Source: Epiperipatus broadwayi (lineage: Eukaryota > Onychophora > Udeonychophora > Euonychophora > Peripatidae). From it: 64,000 nucleotides of DNA. A model generated the notes under the pieces. That model was not told where the DNA came from, searched no databases, and saw only the letters and a list, made by a program, of their open reading frames with translations. Below are positions 41,152 through 56,530 of this stretch, piece after piece. Position 1 is the stretch's first letter. The number at the start of each line of letters is the position of its first letter. The translations under genes were made by a program, and so were the position numbers. The stretch spans positions 122,001-186,000 of the forward strand of contig JAQFVV010006506.1 in NCBI GenBank assembly GCA_028023455.1, written 5' to 3'.

Positions 41152-41400
41152 TCTCTCTATATAATCTTACTTTCTCTAACATTCTTATATTAATATCTAT
41201 ATGTCTAAATTCCTTACTCTGTATGTTAACATTTGAATTTTTATCACTTAAATGTTGTTTCAGCCTTGTCTCTAATTTATTCTTTGTTATACTTATATAG
41301 GACACATTCCTATTATTTTTTTGCAATCTAATCACTCAATTCTATAAATACCATTCATATTTTAATATTTTCTTTTCTCGTTTTCTTTTTCACATTACTT
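41105..41400 (-). pseudogene. PLE GIY-YIG nuclease fragment
   Basis: Minus strand: NVSYISITKNKLETRLKQHL is the YIG helix (SYIG-x-T-x-x-x-L-x-x-R-x-x-x-H in the family, here with the Gly replaced by Ser). It is followed by DINIRMLEKV and RERMVKESLYI, the C-terminal helix. The same RERMVKE block occurs in the minus-strand frame at 57.9 kb, so the two loci are one PLE family. The GIY part upstream is degenerate and there is no RT. It is a dead fragment. Confidence 0.7.
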
Positions 41401-41734
41401 AACTTACATTTTCTTTTATATACTGGTTTCAACAATAAATTTCATTCTTCTTCATATTTTCTATTTATATCCTTTATTATCTTTTTAATTTTAAAAAAGT
41501 ATTTTCATACTTTAATAAGTGTATATATCATGTAGTATATATAAAAATAGATGCAATGAGAAATGAAAGGAAAATGTTAGTGTTTTTTATCATAGTGGTG
41601 ATGCATTTTTAGGTTATTTTATTTTTAATTGTATTGATAATTATAAAGGTATAAATATGTATTTATGGATTCTTGAAAATGACTACAAATAAGGTTGTCA
41701 AAATTATAGATGTGGCAGATAAGTAATAAATGTG

Positions 41735-41743
41735 TATGTATAT

Positions 41744-41781
<38 letters not shown>
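41735..41781. repeat. (GTAT)n-(AT)n microsatellite in PLE right arm
   Basis: Short GTATAT-type start, then pure AT. Confidence 0.85.
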
Positions 41782-41784
<3 letters not shown>

Positions 41785-41890
41785 AATGATGAAAACAATG
41801 TTTTTAGAAAGAAAAATGGAGAGTGTATATTTTTTTGATTATATATTTTTGATTGGATTTAATGAAAAAAACACTATATTTTAAAAAATC

Positions 41891-42374
41891 AATAGATTTT
41901 AAAATCATAATATTAAAAATAAATAAATGGTTGTATTGATTCAAACATTTGCATCAAAATAATTCATTTCATTTGCAAAAAAAAACTCATACTTTTTAAA
42001 AAACCCAAAATCCTCCTCATTCTCTATTATAAACATTTTTTTTGTTAAAATTATTCTTTAGCAGTAATCAGTCATTTTACAAAACTACAGAACATGTTTG
42101 AGTTTATCCATCGGTCTTTCAATTCATGCATGTATCAATTTATGTGGATCTATCTATACATATATCTGTCTATTAATATACATATCTATCATCAGTCCTG
42201 ACACATCCATCCATATACTTCTTTATCTTCTTCATCTTTATATCTATCTATTTATGTGATTATTCATAAATTTGAGATAATTTGCAATTGTCCATCCATC
42301 CATCAATTTATCTATCTGTTTATCTACTTAATTTTCTACCTCCCTACACACCAACTCAGTATATATATATATAT
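41891..42374. other. AT-rich spacer with degenerate ATCT/ATCC repeats
   Basis: Between two PLE structures. About 42110-42340 is an interrupted tract of atctat and ccatcca words, a decayed tetranucleotide microsatellite. (AT)n at 42360-42380. Confidence 0.6.
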
Positions 42375-43192
42375 ATATATTGATGTCTGTATTTCTTCAA
42401 AATAATATACATAAATTTATAAATAAATGTTAGAAAATACAGTACTTAAAAGTTTATAAAACGCGCTTTCAACTATCTTTGTTGTTTTTGCCAACTAACA
42501 CTTTTAAAATGTCAGCTTTCCCATAATTCCATAATGTCAACTTTCCCATAATTTCATGATTTTAATGTTGCTGCTTGCCTATTAATTAAATCTTGCTTGT
42601 ATTTATATATGAACATTATTTCTCTAATTTTTCTTTTATTATTATTTCTTTCAGTTTCCAATATTTTTACATTGCTATAATTAAAATCAAAACCATATAT
42701 ACATGATTTATTATGGTCATAAAAGGCAGAAGTTGATAAATTATCATTATTTTTATAATTTTGTTTTGAATTTTGAATCCTTTTTAATAACTGCTCTTTT
42801 GTTCTTTTTCCAATATTCACCTCAATTCACCTATATATCCACTGCCACACCTACACATCCATTTGTAAATTATACAATTTTTATTTGTCAATAAAGTTTT
42901 ATCTTTTGAAATTGAAAGAAATAATAATAAAAGAAAAATTAAAAAAGCAATGTTAATATATAAATACAAGCAAGATTTAATTAATAAGCAAGCAGCAAAC
43001 ATTAAGATCATGGAATTATGGGAAAGTGGACATCTTGGAATTATGGGAAATCTGACATTTTAAGGGTGCTAGTTGACAAAAACTACAAAGATAGTTGAAA
43101 GTGTTTCTAAATGATGGTTATAGATAAAGATTTATAAACTTTTAAGTACTGTATTTTCTACCATTTATTTATAAATTTACATATATAGATAT
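42375..43192. mobile_element. Penelope-like inverted dimer, both copies 5'-truncated
   Basis: Left arm 42375-42900 (minus sense) and right arm about 42905-43192 (plus sense) are inverted copies of the 3' end of one PLE. Both share, from outside in, tttataaataaatg, aaaatacagtacttaa, ctttcaactatctttg, a gggaaag/ctttccc repeat, tgcttgcttatta and tctttca. Outer ends are 3' ends. The centre near 42900 joins KDKTLL (left) to EIERNNN (right), so the right copy starts later in the coding region. The family is the same as the 53.7-56.5 kb locus. Confidence 0.85.
42554..43011 (-). pseudogene. PLE GIY-YIG endonuclease domain, frameshifted (family of 53.7-56.5 kb)
   Basis: Minus strand. NCIIYKWMCRCGSGYIGELR contains the GIY-equivalent (CIIYKW) and an intact YIG. 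A frame change follows (near 42818), then KRTKEQLLKRIQNSKQNYKN, FYDHNKSCIYGFDFN and NNNKRKIREIMFIYKYKQDL, the C-terminal helix and the INRQ block. The first ORF's N-terminal part (42903-43011) lies in the inverted right arm and is antisense noise. The fragment lacks the RT. Confidence 0.75.
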
Positions 43193-45026
43193 ATATCGTA
43201 GCACTTGGGTTTGCCCAAAACTCCATTAGTTTAGACTTAGCTATGTAAGACAGTATATAATGAAAATTTTCTTCATAGGTTGTATTTTTTTCCAATAGAC
43301 AAACTTTCTAGCCAATGCTAGGTTTGAACCCATATTCATAGGGATTGCATACATTTTACTTAGTATGCAAACTAAACATTTTGTTATAAAAGATTTCTAA
43401 GCAAAAAATTGTGTTTTTAGTATTGATTCAAAGGACAATTTAATAGCCAAAGATATAATTTATAGATTAGCAATGTTTGTACATCACTTTAATAGTTGGA
43501 GATTAAAAGGGCAGGGGCTGTGCGATTTACAAAACTACTCTGGAGAGTGAAAATAGTCATAATTTACAATAATTGGTTAAAACTCAATAATTCATAAAAT
43601 CAAATTGGTAAAAAAAAAAAAAAAATCAGGGATTAATCAGAGTATTAAGCAATTGGTCTAATTAGAATTGTATGTGTGAGTAATGCATGTATGTATATGA
43701 TTTAGTTGTGGATTTTAATTGTAAAGTTCACAATTGAATAATAATTATCCTGTGCTATCTCATGGAAAACTCTTTTAAAGAAGAATTAATTTATTTTAAT
43801 AGTTTATTCATAGCAGCCCAAAATTTCATCAAGATTCTGGGTTTGAAGTTGGATTGCTATACATTTTTTTTATTATTATTAAAGAAAAAAGGGGGAAGAG
43901 CTTTATCTCATTTATTCTGAGGGGAGAGTTTTCTTTCATTTGTTCTTTGGTGAGATTTCTATGAGCAGAAAGTTACTAAAGTAAATCAAGTGATATCTGT
44001 GACACAGGAATGTAAGTTTAAAAACAATGGGTGGTCAGTTCATTGGAATGTAGACATAAATTTGGCAGGTCAGTCATTCAGGAGGGGATAAGTTAAAATA
44101 ACAAAAAAACGAAAAAACAATAGGCAATTAATCAGAGAAAACTCAGACGTAAATGGTTTGAAAGGTCAACCATTCAGGGGGGATGAAGGAACCCAGTCAA
44201 TATAAGAGCTTGATTTGTCTTTAGAGGATTGGTTGAGTGTTGTTGGTTATTTGGCTTCTTTCTCTCTTTTTGCAGGCTCTCTCATCATCAGTTATCAAGA
44301 AGCCTTGTTGTAGAGTTAAAGAAAAAAAATTTTAAAAAGAAAGAAAAAAGAGAAAGGAAATTGTTTGTTGTTAATTATTCTGTCTGTCTCCTGAATGATA
44401 AAACTTAGCCAAATTTAGTAAGACTCATAGAAAAAATGACTATTGAGTAAGTTTATATTAGGTCCACATCCCATTCTCTCCTGAAATTAATCAACTTCAT
44501 GATTTGTTTTACACGTAAATATACCTAATTTATCAGAAATTGGCAATTGGTGAAATTTAGACTACAAAAAAAATTATTTTGATTTTGCATACGACGCATC
44601 AAATCTGAACACTATAATCTCATATAAAGCATCAAGTCAGTTGTAAGTGAACTGAGAAGTACATCAAGAAGTGGACTTATATATTCAAAAATTAAAAGAA
44701 AGTTCTTTTCAGCTGTAAAGTGTAGTTAATCCCCAGAACCCAAAATGGAAAAAATCTTATCAGTGTGAAAACTTTGTACATTTTGGCATAGGAATTGAAT
44801 TTGTATAACAGCGACTCTTTCACATAAAGCCATGTATGCACACGAACAAACAAAAGAAGGAAAAAAGAGGGAAATGGAAACCAGAGATCAGAAGGACAAT
44901 CCATGAGGATGATTTAAGTATATTTTTATTATTTGTTATTCATTTTGAACATGTAATCTAAAAAAAAGAAAGAAAAAAAAGATTTTTTTAATCATATATA
45001 TCCATTTAAAGTTAATCCATCTTAAA
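43193..45026. other. AT-rich non-coding stretch with weak tRNA-like remnants
   Basis: No gene recognised. On the minus strand near 43300-43385, atgggttcaaacctagc fits a B-box, with tgcatactaagtaaaatgtatgca upstream as an arm-like hairpin; this may be a tRNA-derived remnant. Similar half-repeats (ggtcagt(c/t)cattc, ggtcaaccattcagg) lie near 44030-44180. Confidence 0.4.
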
Positions 45027-45180
<154 letters not shown>

Positions 45181-47869
45181 TGGGGGTAGATAAGTTAATA
45201 TCAATTTGTATGTGCCTGTTTTAAATGCTTTTACATTTTTAAATGAAGAGAGTGAGAGATATTGTTAAATGAAATTATTTTTTAATCAGATCAGGTATTA
45301 TTATCAAAGCTGGGACCTATTGATATGTTCTATAAAGGTTGTGTGAATGTTGGGCTAAAACATCATTATCTTATAGAAGTACAAAGAAATAGTTTTAAAA
45401 TTTTAATAGGCATTTCTTTTTGCTATTACTATTATCATAAAGTTAAAGTTAGATATAAACTGATTACGACTTGGAAAAATTGTTGACTCATGTTCTGTTG
45501 TACTATTTCACAAGAAGAATGTAGATGTGAACGTTTTATTCCTATCAATGGATGTTAGACCTGTGTATATGTGGATGGACAAAGAGTCCTCACCAAGGTA
45601 GTGGGGTCATAGTTTAGCTCGCTCACTACGATATTTTATTCCTTATTTATAAAGTATTTAATACATTGTAAGAGTTTCCCACCTGGTTATTTTCTACACC
45701 GTAAGATGATTTCTTTATTGATGGCCAGAGGTTAATAGATAAATCCAAGTCTCTTTGTACAACTGCTAACATATCTCAACCTTAATGAAAAGGTTTTCTC
45801 TTATCCAGGTCACTGCCTATCTCACATTAATGTTGATATTGCTTACGGGTGTATGAATTACGACTATTGCTGAGTACTATTTATAAATGTTTGTTACAGT
45901 CTCACAAACTCAATTTGATGTCAGGATGAGTGTGGATAGTGTGTGTGTGCGATTGGTATACTTGAACATTGTTTTGTTGATATATTTTAATTGATCAATA
46001 TAAGCCAAGAATAATAATGTAAATGAATATTAAACTTCAGGATTAAATAAAACCTAAGAACATTGTAAGCAGTGTATATGTAAAATTATTTAGAAAATAT
46101 GTCCCCATCCAGCTAAAAACTTCACTGGAATGGTAAGATTACTGAAATATTATTATTGCCACAAGAACATGAATATAGAGTGTATGCACATGTGATAATG
46201 ATTAAGCTAGATACTGATTTCTTGACATTTGAAAGGTAGCTAAAGGTAACTTAATGAGAGAAGTACACCACATATAAAATATCTCCACTGTAAAGCATAG
46301 GGTGAAGGCATATTAGATTAAAATAGTTAATGAAAATTATTAAATTTTATTACTGGGAAAGTTATCCTTAGTAATAAATTGATAATTGAAAGCATTTAAA
46401 CACGGGGGGAGAAATTTAGTACTATATTTTGGTTAAAAGTAAGAACCAAATATAGGTGAAGGTAACTATTATCTTTATCTGTCTGTTAGTCATATGACTC
46501 CATGGCAATTGTGATTCTCTAATAATTAAGACTTGATACTTATATTTTAAAACCTCTTAAAATTATCTTTTGATTTAGGGATTGTTTTTATATATCATAC
46601 AGTTGTAGAACAGGGGAAAGTGTGTAAACCATAGCATTAATGTACATATTATTTTATTGAGTTATAATTTGTTAATAAAGTTTATTATTTTTTTTTTAAA
46701 AATAAATTTGCGTACATTTCAATGTTTTATGGGTTATTACAATCTAGAAATCTCAAATCCAGTCACACATCAATACATTATTATTTATATTTGAAGCATC
46801 ATTTTTGTAAATAATGTCTGGTAAAATTTATTTAAATGGTTAATTTTCCGAGCGTAGTTGGGATGTCAATACTCAAAATTACCAATACTCTGGAAATAAC
46901 TCAATATAGTTGAAATATTGATTATGAATAGGGATGGCTATTGGGTGATAGTGGATGCAGTGGGTGGGCATAAAGTCCTTTCCTCATGCATTTTATTTAA
47001 ACACCTCTCTAGATGCAATTCCTTATGAGTTTACTTTAATTATGAAAGTGTTTATAATATGTTATTTCTAAAAGATTTAAGGTAAGCTTAATTATTCGAG
47101 CTTTAATGTAAGTGGACATTGGCTACATTAAAATCGGCCAAGATCAACCTTGGAGGTGATCATGAGAGGAGTGTTTATCACCAATAATCCATAGCAGCTT
47201 GTTGGATTTCCAGACCTTATTATTATAAAACCCTGAGAAGAGATTATCATAGGAGATAAATGAGCTAGCACAATGGAAAATTTGAGAGTAAAAGAGAGAT
47301 AGTAGTGCAATAGACCTATAAATGTGAGGGTGATGGAAGGATGGATCAGAATGGTGGAAATGGAAATAGAACTATTTGTAATCTGAAACAGAATTTTAAT
47401 TGTGACTTTAATGATTGTGAATGGGGAGTGGGCTGAGAATATAAATTGTAATGGGAGTTGAGCTTAAAATTTTTTCTCTTTAACAGTCACACATTTCCAA
47501 GAGTATTAATATTATTATTTTAATGCATTCTCAGTGTTCTCTTAATCTATTGATTATTTATAACCCATTCATTAGATATAATTATTGAAATGTATTAATA
47601 AGTTATTGAAATAAGGTTTAGCCTTAATATTTTCATTGAAGTTGCAATTTGGTGCTCTGGCAAATATGATTATGGAGTTTCTATCCCATCATCATTGATC
47701 CCAATAGGCTTTAGACATAATGTTAGCTGGGAATGGTGAATCATCCATCGATCTATTTGAGTAAAGCTTTACAATTGGCCCACAACATGGTCACACGAAT
47801 AAAATGTTTCTATTGGCCCACAGTGTGATGGCCTGAATAACAGTGGTTGCCTGAATAAAACCATACAAT

Positions 47870-47870
<1 letters not shown>
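45181..47870. other. AT-rich non-coding stretch, nothing recognised
   Basis: No coding frame, RNA gene or repeat family recognised on either strand. Confidence 0.5.
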
Positions 47871-49665
<1,795 letters not shown>

Positions 49666-50514
49666 TACATAGAATCCTGGAACCTTTCAAATAAATTAAA
49701 ATCTGGTCTGGTCCTAAATTATTATTTAAGATTTATTTACATTAAACTGGGTGGGTTGTATGACCATGAAAAATAATTGCATTCACAAAATTATGAGGTA
49801 ATTTTTAAAGTGGACATAATTTGGTCACTGAATACATTAAGAATATAAATTGTATAAACCCTAAAATGATTGAGAACCATAAAATGCCATCCAACATGTG
49901 TGCATATGGACCATAATAGTGACCCAGAACCTGAGGTAAGAGTAGGAAATGAGAAAAAGAGACAATTTTAAATATAAATATTATTTTTTTTAAAAAAATT
50001 GCATGAGTAGGTAGAAAAAACTATAGCTAAACTGATGGAAAAAAATAGCTAGAAGAAAAAGTGATAACAGGAAGAAGGATGTCAGTAGATATGTTAGTCA
50101 AATTAAAAATAAGAAAATAAAAACTAAGAAAGATATATGAGAGGGAAAGAACATATAAAGATGATAGAAATAGGAGTGTATGAAATTAAAATACAGAAAA
50201 AAATAAGACCATGGAAGAAGACAAAAAGGAAGGAATAGAAGACAGAGAGCCATTAATAAGAAAACTATTAAAAGAGCTGATGGTGGAATTTAAAAAAGAA
50301 ATTTCAAAAAAAGAAACAAGTTCAAAGAAGAAGTCAGAGCAGAATTTTAAAAAATCAGAGGTCAGTTAGGAAAAGTTGAATACAAGAAAATAGTAAAGAA
50401 AACACAGTGTATAATATCAGAAGAAGTAAAAGCAGACATGTAAGAGAGTCCAGAGATAAAGGTAGTACCAAAGTAAGAACCACTTAAAAAAACATTTATG
50501 GTTAAAATGAAGAA

Positions 50515-50860
50515 TCACTAATGGGCCACATAATTAGCCTCAAAAAGTATTTTGCAATAAATACGATGTCTAAAGATGTCAAATTGATTGTGGCCATGAG
50601 TCATTTATATTGAGAGGCAGAGGTACCATGCGAATCCTTATTTGAAAAACCAGAGAATTTTACACCATACAGTCAAGCATTAGAGAAAACTTACTGGAAC
50701 CAGGATGACCAGGAGGCAGTCAAAAACAGGGTAGCACAGAAGAGATGCAATGAAGATGAACATTATGTACCCTTCTTTAGGAAACAGGTGGTACAGCTAA
50801 GTGCACTGTCAGCATGTCAAATTATGAAAAGCAAATCCAGATTGTCTATTAAAATTTTTC
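50515..50860 (+). pseudogene. Gag-like remnant of LTR retrotransposon
   Basis: An imperfect frame with one stop: SLKKYFAINTMSKDVKLIVA, then (after the stop) EAEVPCESLFEKPENF, TPYSQALEKTYWNQDDQEA and FFRKQVVQLSALSACQ. The order of an amphipathic helix, a L-x-x-x-Y-W block and a Gln/Leu-rich helix is the general pattern of Ty3-type capsid regions, but I cannot name a family. An AG-rich coding-like stretch with many Lys and Glu codons lies upstream (about 50130-50440). The identification is inference from context between two LTRs. Confidence 0.4.
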
Positions 50861-51811
50861 CAACACAGTGGGATGCCTGTTGATCAGTATGGGATGCTGG
50901 ACTGTTGAACAAATGGCAGAGAAGCTAAGTGCAATCAGCATCAATAAAGGTGGGAGTGAACAAATATTAAAATGTGAGAAAAAATACCAAATCAAAAGTG
51001 TGAATTTCAACTTAATACTATGGTGTTATAGATAGTTAGGTAATAGAAGAAAGGATAAGGGGTCTCCTGCTAAAAATAAAAATAAGAAATAAATACATGC
51101 AATATCTCCATCCCCATGGGGAAAAGTTTAGAAGCCAAGATAAATAGAAGGGGGATGACTTTGATGTAAAGTGGAAAAACTGGTGTGAGCAGCATAAAGA
51201 AACAGATTGAGCACCATTTTCTTGACCATCTTCGGTGTATCCAAAGAGATAGGAATAGACTATAAACCAGACAGACTTAAACCGTGCAGGCAATGGACAT
51301 GTTTTAATAATAAATGAGATCTGAAAGGAATTATGTCAGTTTTATTGAGTTGCAAAGGATAAACTGTCAGTAATGATTGATGTGGTTCATACAAAAGTAA
51401 GGTAAAATCATAGTCCAGAAATTCATACATCAAATTAAATACAGTAGAACCATCCTTAAATGCCTGTCAGTCTGATAGTAGCAGGGTTCCAGAATAAAGG
51501 GGGGTGGACCAAGTCATGCTGAGTAGATAAGCCTCAAAAAGGATGAGCAATATTCCAATGTGGTTAGACTTGGACTCCTGACTGTACATTTATATAGAAT
51601 ATTGTTAGTTGTACCACAAATATGGAAATACTACTTGTTTGGGGCAACATGTTAAACTAATAAAACATAATCTTCATAGCCACACACTACATAGGATAAT
51701 CAGAAGATAGATAGACAAAAGGGTGGAGAGATACATTAACAAGTTAAAGTTAAATGTTATTAAAAATAAAAACAAAATTAAACATCTATTTTATTCTTGT
51801 AGTTGACCATA

Positions 51812-52915
51812 GTGATATTACACTGTATTCATTTTGGTACAAGTTTTGCATTGGTAATTTAAAATTTTAAATTATCAAAATTTCTAAAGAGAAAGAATAA
51901 TATTTTTTTTCTTTTTGAAATGTCATCTGATTGTATTTTGATTTTTAAGTTAAAGAGATTTAAAAAAAGAAAAAAAACATAGATAAAGAGAATAATTAAT
52001 CATTACTTTGATTTTTGCTAAGATAATAATATAAATTCTTATCACAAATCAATTAACGGCACTTAAAAGCTAATGTCACTGAATTATTTTAAATTTGTCA
52101 AAGTTAAAAGGTATCAACAGGATGTGCACATCTAACTAAAATCAGGGAGGTGGTATAAAAAGCAAATACCCAGTGCATAAGGACTCTTCCCCAGACATGG
52201 CAACTCCTTGTGCCTCATTTGTGACTTCTGAAAAAGAACAGTTTCCTATAAAATTGATTTTTATATGAGGTCCTATAAAAATGTTCCAAGATACTCTAAG
52301 CAGTGAACAGACATTATAACAGGTGTGAGTAGTCAAGTGTTAATTTGCTGATGTGTTTTTCTTCCTGAAGTCATAAAATACCAAGAGAGAAACCATCACA
52401 TGCCTGAACCTTCAAACTCAGACCACCTACAATCTTCAATAACAGAGGACAGGAATCTCCCCAGACAAGAAAACCATGCATGGAAATGTACACAATGTTA
52501 TAATTGAACAATTCAACTTACTGGTAAGAGACTTTATTTGATAAATTAAAAAAGTGATCATTTCCTTGAACTATAAGAATATCAAAGGCTGCGTTGCATC
52601 AGACTATAAAAAAATGATCTGAATCTTAAAAAAAGGTAATTTTTAATAGCCATTTCACATTTATTTTTTTATACTTTTATTCTCTATTTAGTGTTTAAGT
52701 ATTATAATTATAATTTAATAAATCATTTGAATATAATTTCCATTCTTGTCTATTTATGTTTGTTATTAATAGAATAATATTTAAATTCTACCATTATTAC
52801 TTTGCCAAATAAATGGCCGATGTCATATTAAAAAGTACAAGTCTCCAGGGAGTAGCAAATGATTATACATAGAAGCTAATAAAGATAGGTGGAGCTAAGC
52901 CAATGGATTCATAAA
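51812..52915 (+). repeat. Right LTR
   Basis: Direct copy of 48534-49665 with an approximately 50-bp deletion after gctaatgtcact relative to the left LTR. Confidence 0.8.
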
Positions 52916-53689
<774 letters not shown>

Positions 53690-53959
53690 ATATTTTTTAA
53701 TATTATAAATCAATGTCTGTATTTCTTCAAAATAATATATGCAAATTTATAAATAAATATTTAAAAATACAGTATTTAAAAGCTTATAAAAAATATATGT
53801 ATAACCATCACTTAGGAGCGCTTTCAACCAACTTAATGGCTTTGTCAACTATTACATTTAAAATGTCAGCTTTACCATAATTCTATGATGTCAACTTTCC
53901 CATAATTCTGTGATCTTAATGTTTGCTGCTTGCCTATTAACCAAATGTTGCTTGTATTT

Positions 53960-55141
53960 TCATATCAACATCGCCTCTTTAATTTTCCTTTTATTATTAT
54001 TTCTTTCAATTTCCAATATTTTTACATTGTTATAATTAAAATCGAAACCATATATACATGATTTATTATGGTCATAAAAGACAGAAGCTGATAAATTATC
54101 ATTATTTTTAAAATTTTGTTTTGTATTTTGAACCCTTTTAAATAACAATAAGTGTTCCTTTGTTTTTTTTTTCTAATGTGCACCTCGATTCACCTATATA
54201 TCCATGGCCACACCCACATGTCCATTTGTAAATGATACAATTTTTATTTGTAAATAAAGTTTTATCCTTTGAATTGTTTATTAATTTATTTAATGTAGGT
54301 GGTGTATAAAATGCAATATCACATATTCCTTTATAAATTTTTTTAATGAAAATTGCCTGTTGGTTTGAAATATATGGTATTGATATCCACAATTTTTTAT
54401 CAGAAGAATTAACACTTTTATTATTTTTATATTTATAAGTAAAAATTTTAATAGTATAATAAACAGAATCATAATTGTATCCAACTTTTAACAATTCATT
54501 ATAATAAGTTTCAATATTTTTAGTTTTATATGATGCATATTTACAAAAGTTATCATTTCTAAATAAAAAGGATTTCAAACCTGCTATTTTATGTGACATT
54601 GATACTTTTGATTCATATGGAATATATCATCTTTTTGCTATTGGTTTAAGAGTCATATAGTAATCCAATTTATCCTTGTTTCTGGTTATCTTGAGATCTA
54701 AAAATTGTATACTCATTAAATTTTCATCTGTTTTAATCCACTTTAAGCCCTTTATATTATTTAATTTCTTGAACAAATCATTAATAGCATTTGGCTTTCC
54801 ACAAACAAAAACATCATCAACATATCGATTGTATAAAATAATATCTTTCTGATAATGATCCTTTTTTAAAATAGTTTCTTTATATGTAGATATAACAAAA
54901 TTACATTTCTGGCAACTGTAAGAAATCCCATCGGCCACCCATTATTCATTTTATAAAATCCGTGCTTAAAAATTCCATAAATGTTTCTATCAATAAAGTT
55001 TAATGTTTCAGTAATAAATTTTATTATTTTAACGTTAACATTTTTTAATTTCAATGCATTCTTAATTATTTCAATAGAAGTCATTCTGTCAATTGATCCA
55101 TACATTTCATCATTTGACTTTGTTGGTAAAATTAATAACAT
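53960..55141 (-). pseudogene. PLE reverse transcriptase and GIY-YIG, left (minus) copy
   Basis: Minus strand, in order: MYGSIDRMTSIEIIKN (just after RT motif A), IDRNIYGIFKHGFYKMNNGW and PMGF (motif B region), then a frame change near 54920. YNRYVDDVFVCGKPNAI is motif C (YVDD), and SIQFLDLKITRNKDKLDYY is the conserved D/E region. After another frame change, MSHKIAGLKSFLFRNDNFCK opens the thumb/linker. KNCIIYKWTCGCGHGYIGES is the nuclease, with CIIY and an intact YIG, and NNNKRKIKEAMLI is the C-terminal helix. RT plus C-terminal GIY-YIG in one protein defines EN(+) Penelope-like elements. The fingers and N-terminus are missing. Confidence 0.88.
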
Positions 55142-56400
55142 TGTTATTGATAATAATGATGTAATTTGTACCTTTGATATCAGTGAGATGTACAGATCAA
55201 TTGACAGAATGACTTCTATTGAAATAATTAAGAATGCATTAAAATTAGAAATGTTAACGTTAAAATAATAAAATTTATTATTGAAACATTAAACTTTATT
55301 GATAGAAACATTTATGCAATTTTTAAGCACGAATTTTATAAAATGAATATTGGGTGGCCCATGGGACTTCCTACAGTTGCCCAGATATATAATTTTGTTA
55401 TATCTACATATGAAGAAAATATTTTAAAAAAGGATCATTATCAGAAAGATATTATTTTATACAATCGATATGTTGATGATGTTTTTGTTTGTGGAAAGCC
55501 AAATGCTATTAATGATTTGTTCAAGAAATTAAATAATATAAAGGGCTTAAAGTGGATTAAAACAGATAAAAATTTAATGAGTATACAATTTTTAGATCTC
55601 AAGATAACCAGAACAAGGATAAACTGGATTACTATATGACTCTTAAACCAATAGCAAAAAGATGATATATTCCATATGAATCAAAAGTATCAATGTCACA
55701 TAAAATGGCAGGTTTGAAATCCTTTTTATTTAGAAATGATAACCTTTGTAAATATGCATCAGATAAAACTAAAAATATTGAAACTTATTATAATGAATTG
55801 TTAAAAGTTGGATACAATTATGATTCTGTTTATTATACTATTAAAAATTTTACTTATAAATATAAAAATAATAAAAGTGTTAATTCTTCTGATAAAAAAT
55901 TGTGGATATCAATACCATATATTTCAAATCAACAGGCAAGTTTCATTAAGAAAATTTATAAAGGAATATGTGATATTGAATTTTATGCACCACCTACATT
56001 AAATAAATTAATAAACAATTCAAAGGATAAAACTTTATTTACAAATAAAAATTGTATCATTTACAAATGGACATGTGGGTGTGGCCACGGATATATAAGT
56101 GAATCGAGGTGCACATTGGAAAAAAGAACAAAGAAACACTTATTGTTATGTAAAAGGGTTCAAAATACAAAACAAAATTTTAAAAATAATGATAATTTAT
56201 CAGCTTTTGTCTTTTATGACCATAATAAATCATGGATATATGGTTTCGATTTTAATTATAACAACGTAAAAATATTGGAAATTGAAAGCAATAATAATAA
56301 AAGGAAAATTAAAGAGGCGATGTTGATATGTAAATACAAGCAACATTTGGTTAAAAGGCAAGCAGAAAACATTAAGATCACAGAATTATGGGAATTCTAA
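55142..56400 (+). pseudogene. PLE reverse transcriptase and GIY-YIG, right (plus) copy
   Basis: Plus strand. VICTFDISEMYRSIDRM is RT motif A. A break near 55265 is followed by MNIGWPMGLPTVAQI (motif B; the first frame starts at 55343). NRYVDDVFVCGKPNA is motif C, and SIQFLDLKITR precedes another break near 55615. MSHKMAGLKSFLFRN (55693) to 56400 is one 235-codon frame with CIIYKWTCGCGHGYISES, where YIG has become YIS, so this nuclease is probably dead. It is followed by RTKKHLLLCKRVQ and KRKIKEAMLICKYKQHL. The stop at 56398-56400 follows TELWEF. The protein would be a self-contained PLE polymerase/nuclease; this copy is not functional. Confidence 0.88.
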
Positions 56401-56530
56401 ATGTGATAGTTAACAAAGCCACAAGTTGGTTGAAAGCACTCCTAAGTGACAGTTATACATATATTTTTATGTTTTTAAATACTGTATTTTTAAATATTTA
56501 TTTATAAATTTGCATATATATATATATATT

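Larger units (their letters stand above)
34490..41890. mobile_element. Penelope-like inverted dimer interrupted by a full-length LINE
   Basis: The outermost segments 34505-34608 (minus sense) and 41785-41885 (plus sense) are inverted copies: tatacactctcctttttt, ctttccaaaaacc and their complements agagtgtatat, tttttagaaagaaaaatgg. Inside the LINE insertion, the left arm resumes at 40616 and runs to about 41516. It contains the GAAACGTTGG motif (complement of 40667-40676) and the minus-strand GIY-YIG fragment. The right arm, about 41520-41885, has the matching 3' UTR (gaaaatgactacaaataagg). The right copy is truncated more than the left. Removing the LINE and one copy of its 14-bp target duplication restores a continuous left arm. 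Confidence 0.75.
53690..56530. mobile_element. Penelope-like inverted dimer with RT and GIY-YIG in both arms
   Basis: The left arm (53690-55141, minus sense) and right arm (55142-56530, plus sense) are near-identical inverted copies of the 3' half of one PLE, joined head to head at about 55141. The arms cover RT motif A onwards, the GIY-YIG nuclease and the 3' UTR (tgacatttaaatgt and cttttaaatactgtattttt). The right copy starts about 20 codons earlier in the RT, with FDFVGKINNIVIDN before motif A. Both are frameshifted. Outer ends are 3' ends. The high arm identity implies recent formation or gene conversion between arms. Confidence 0.9.
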
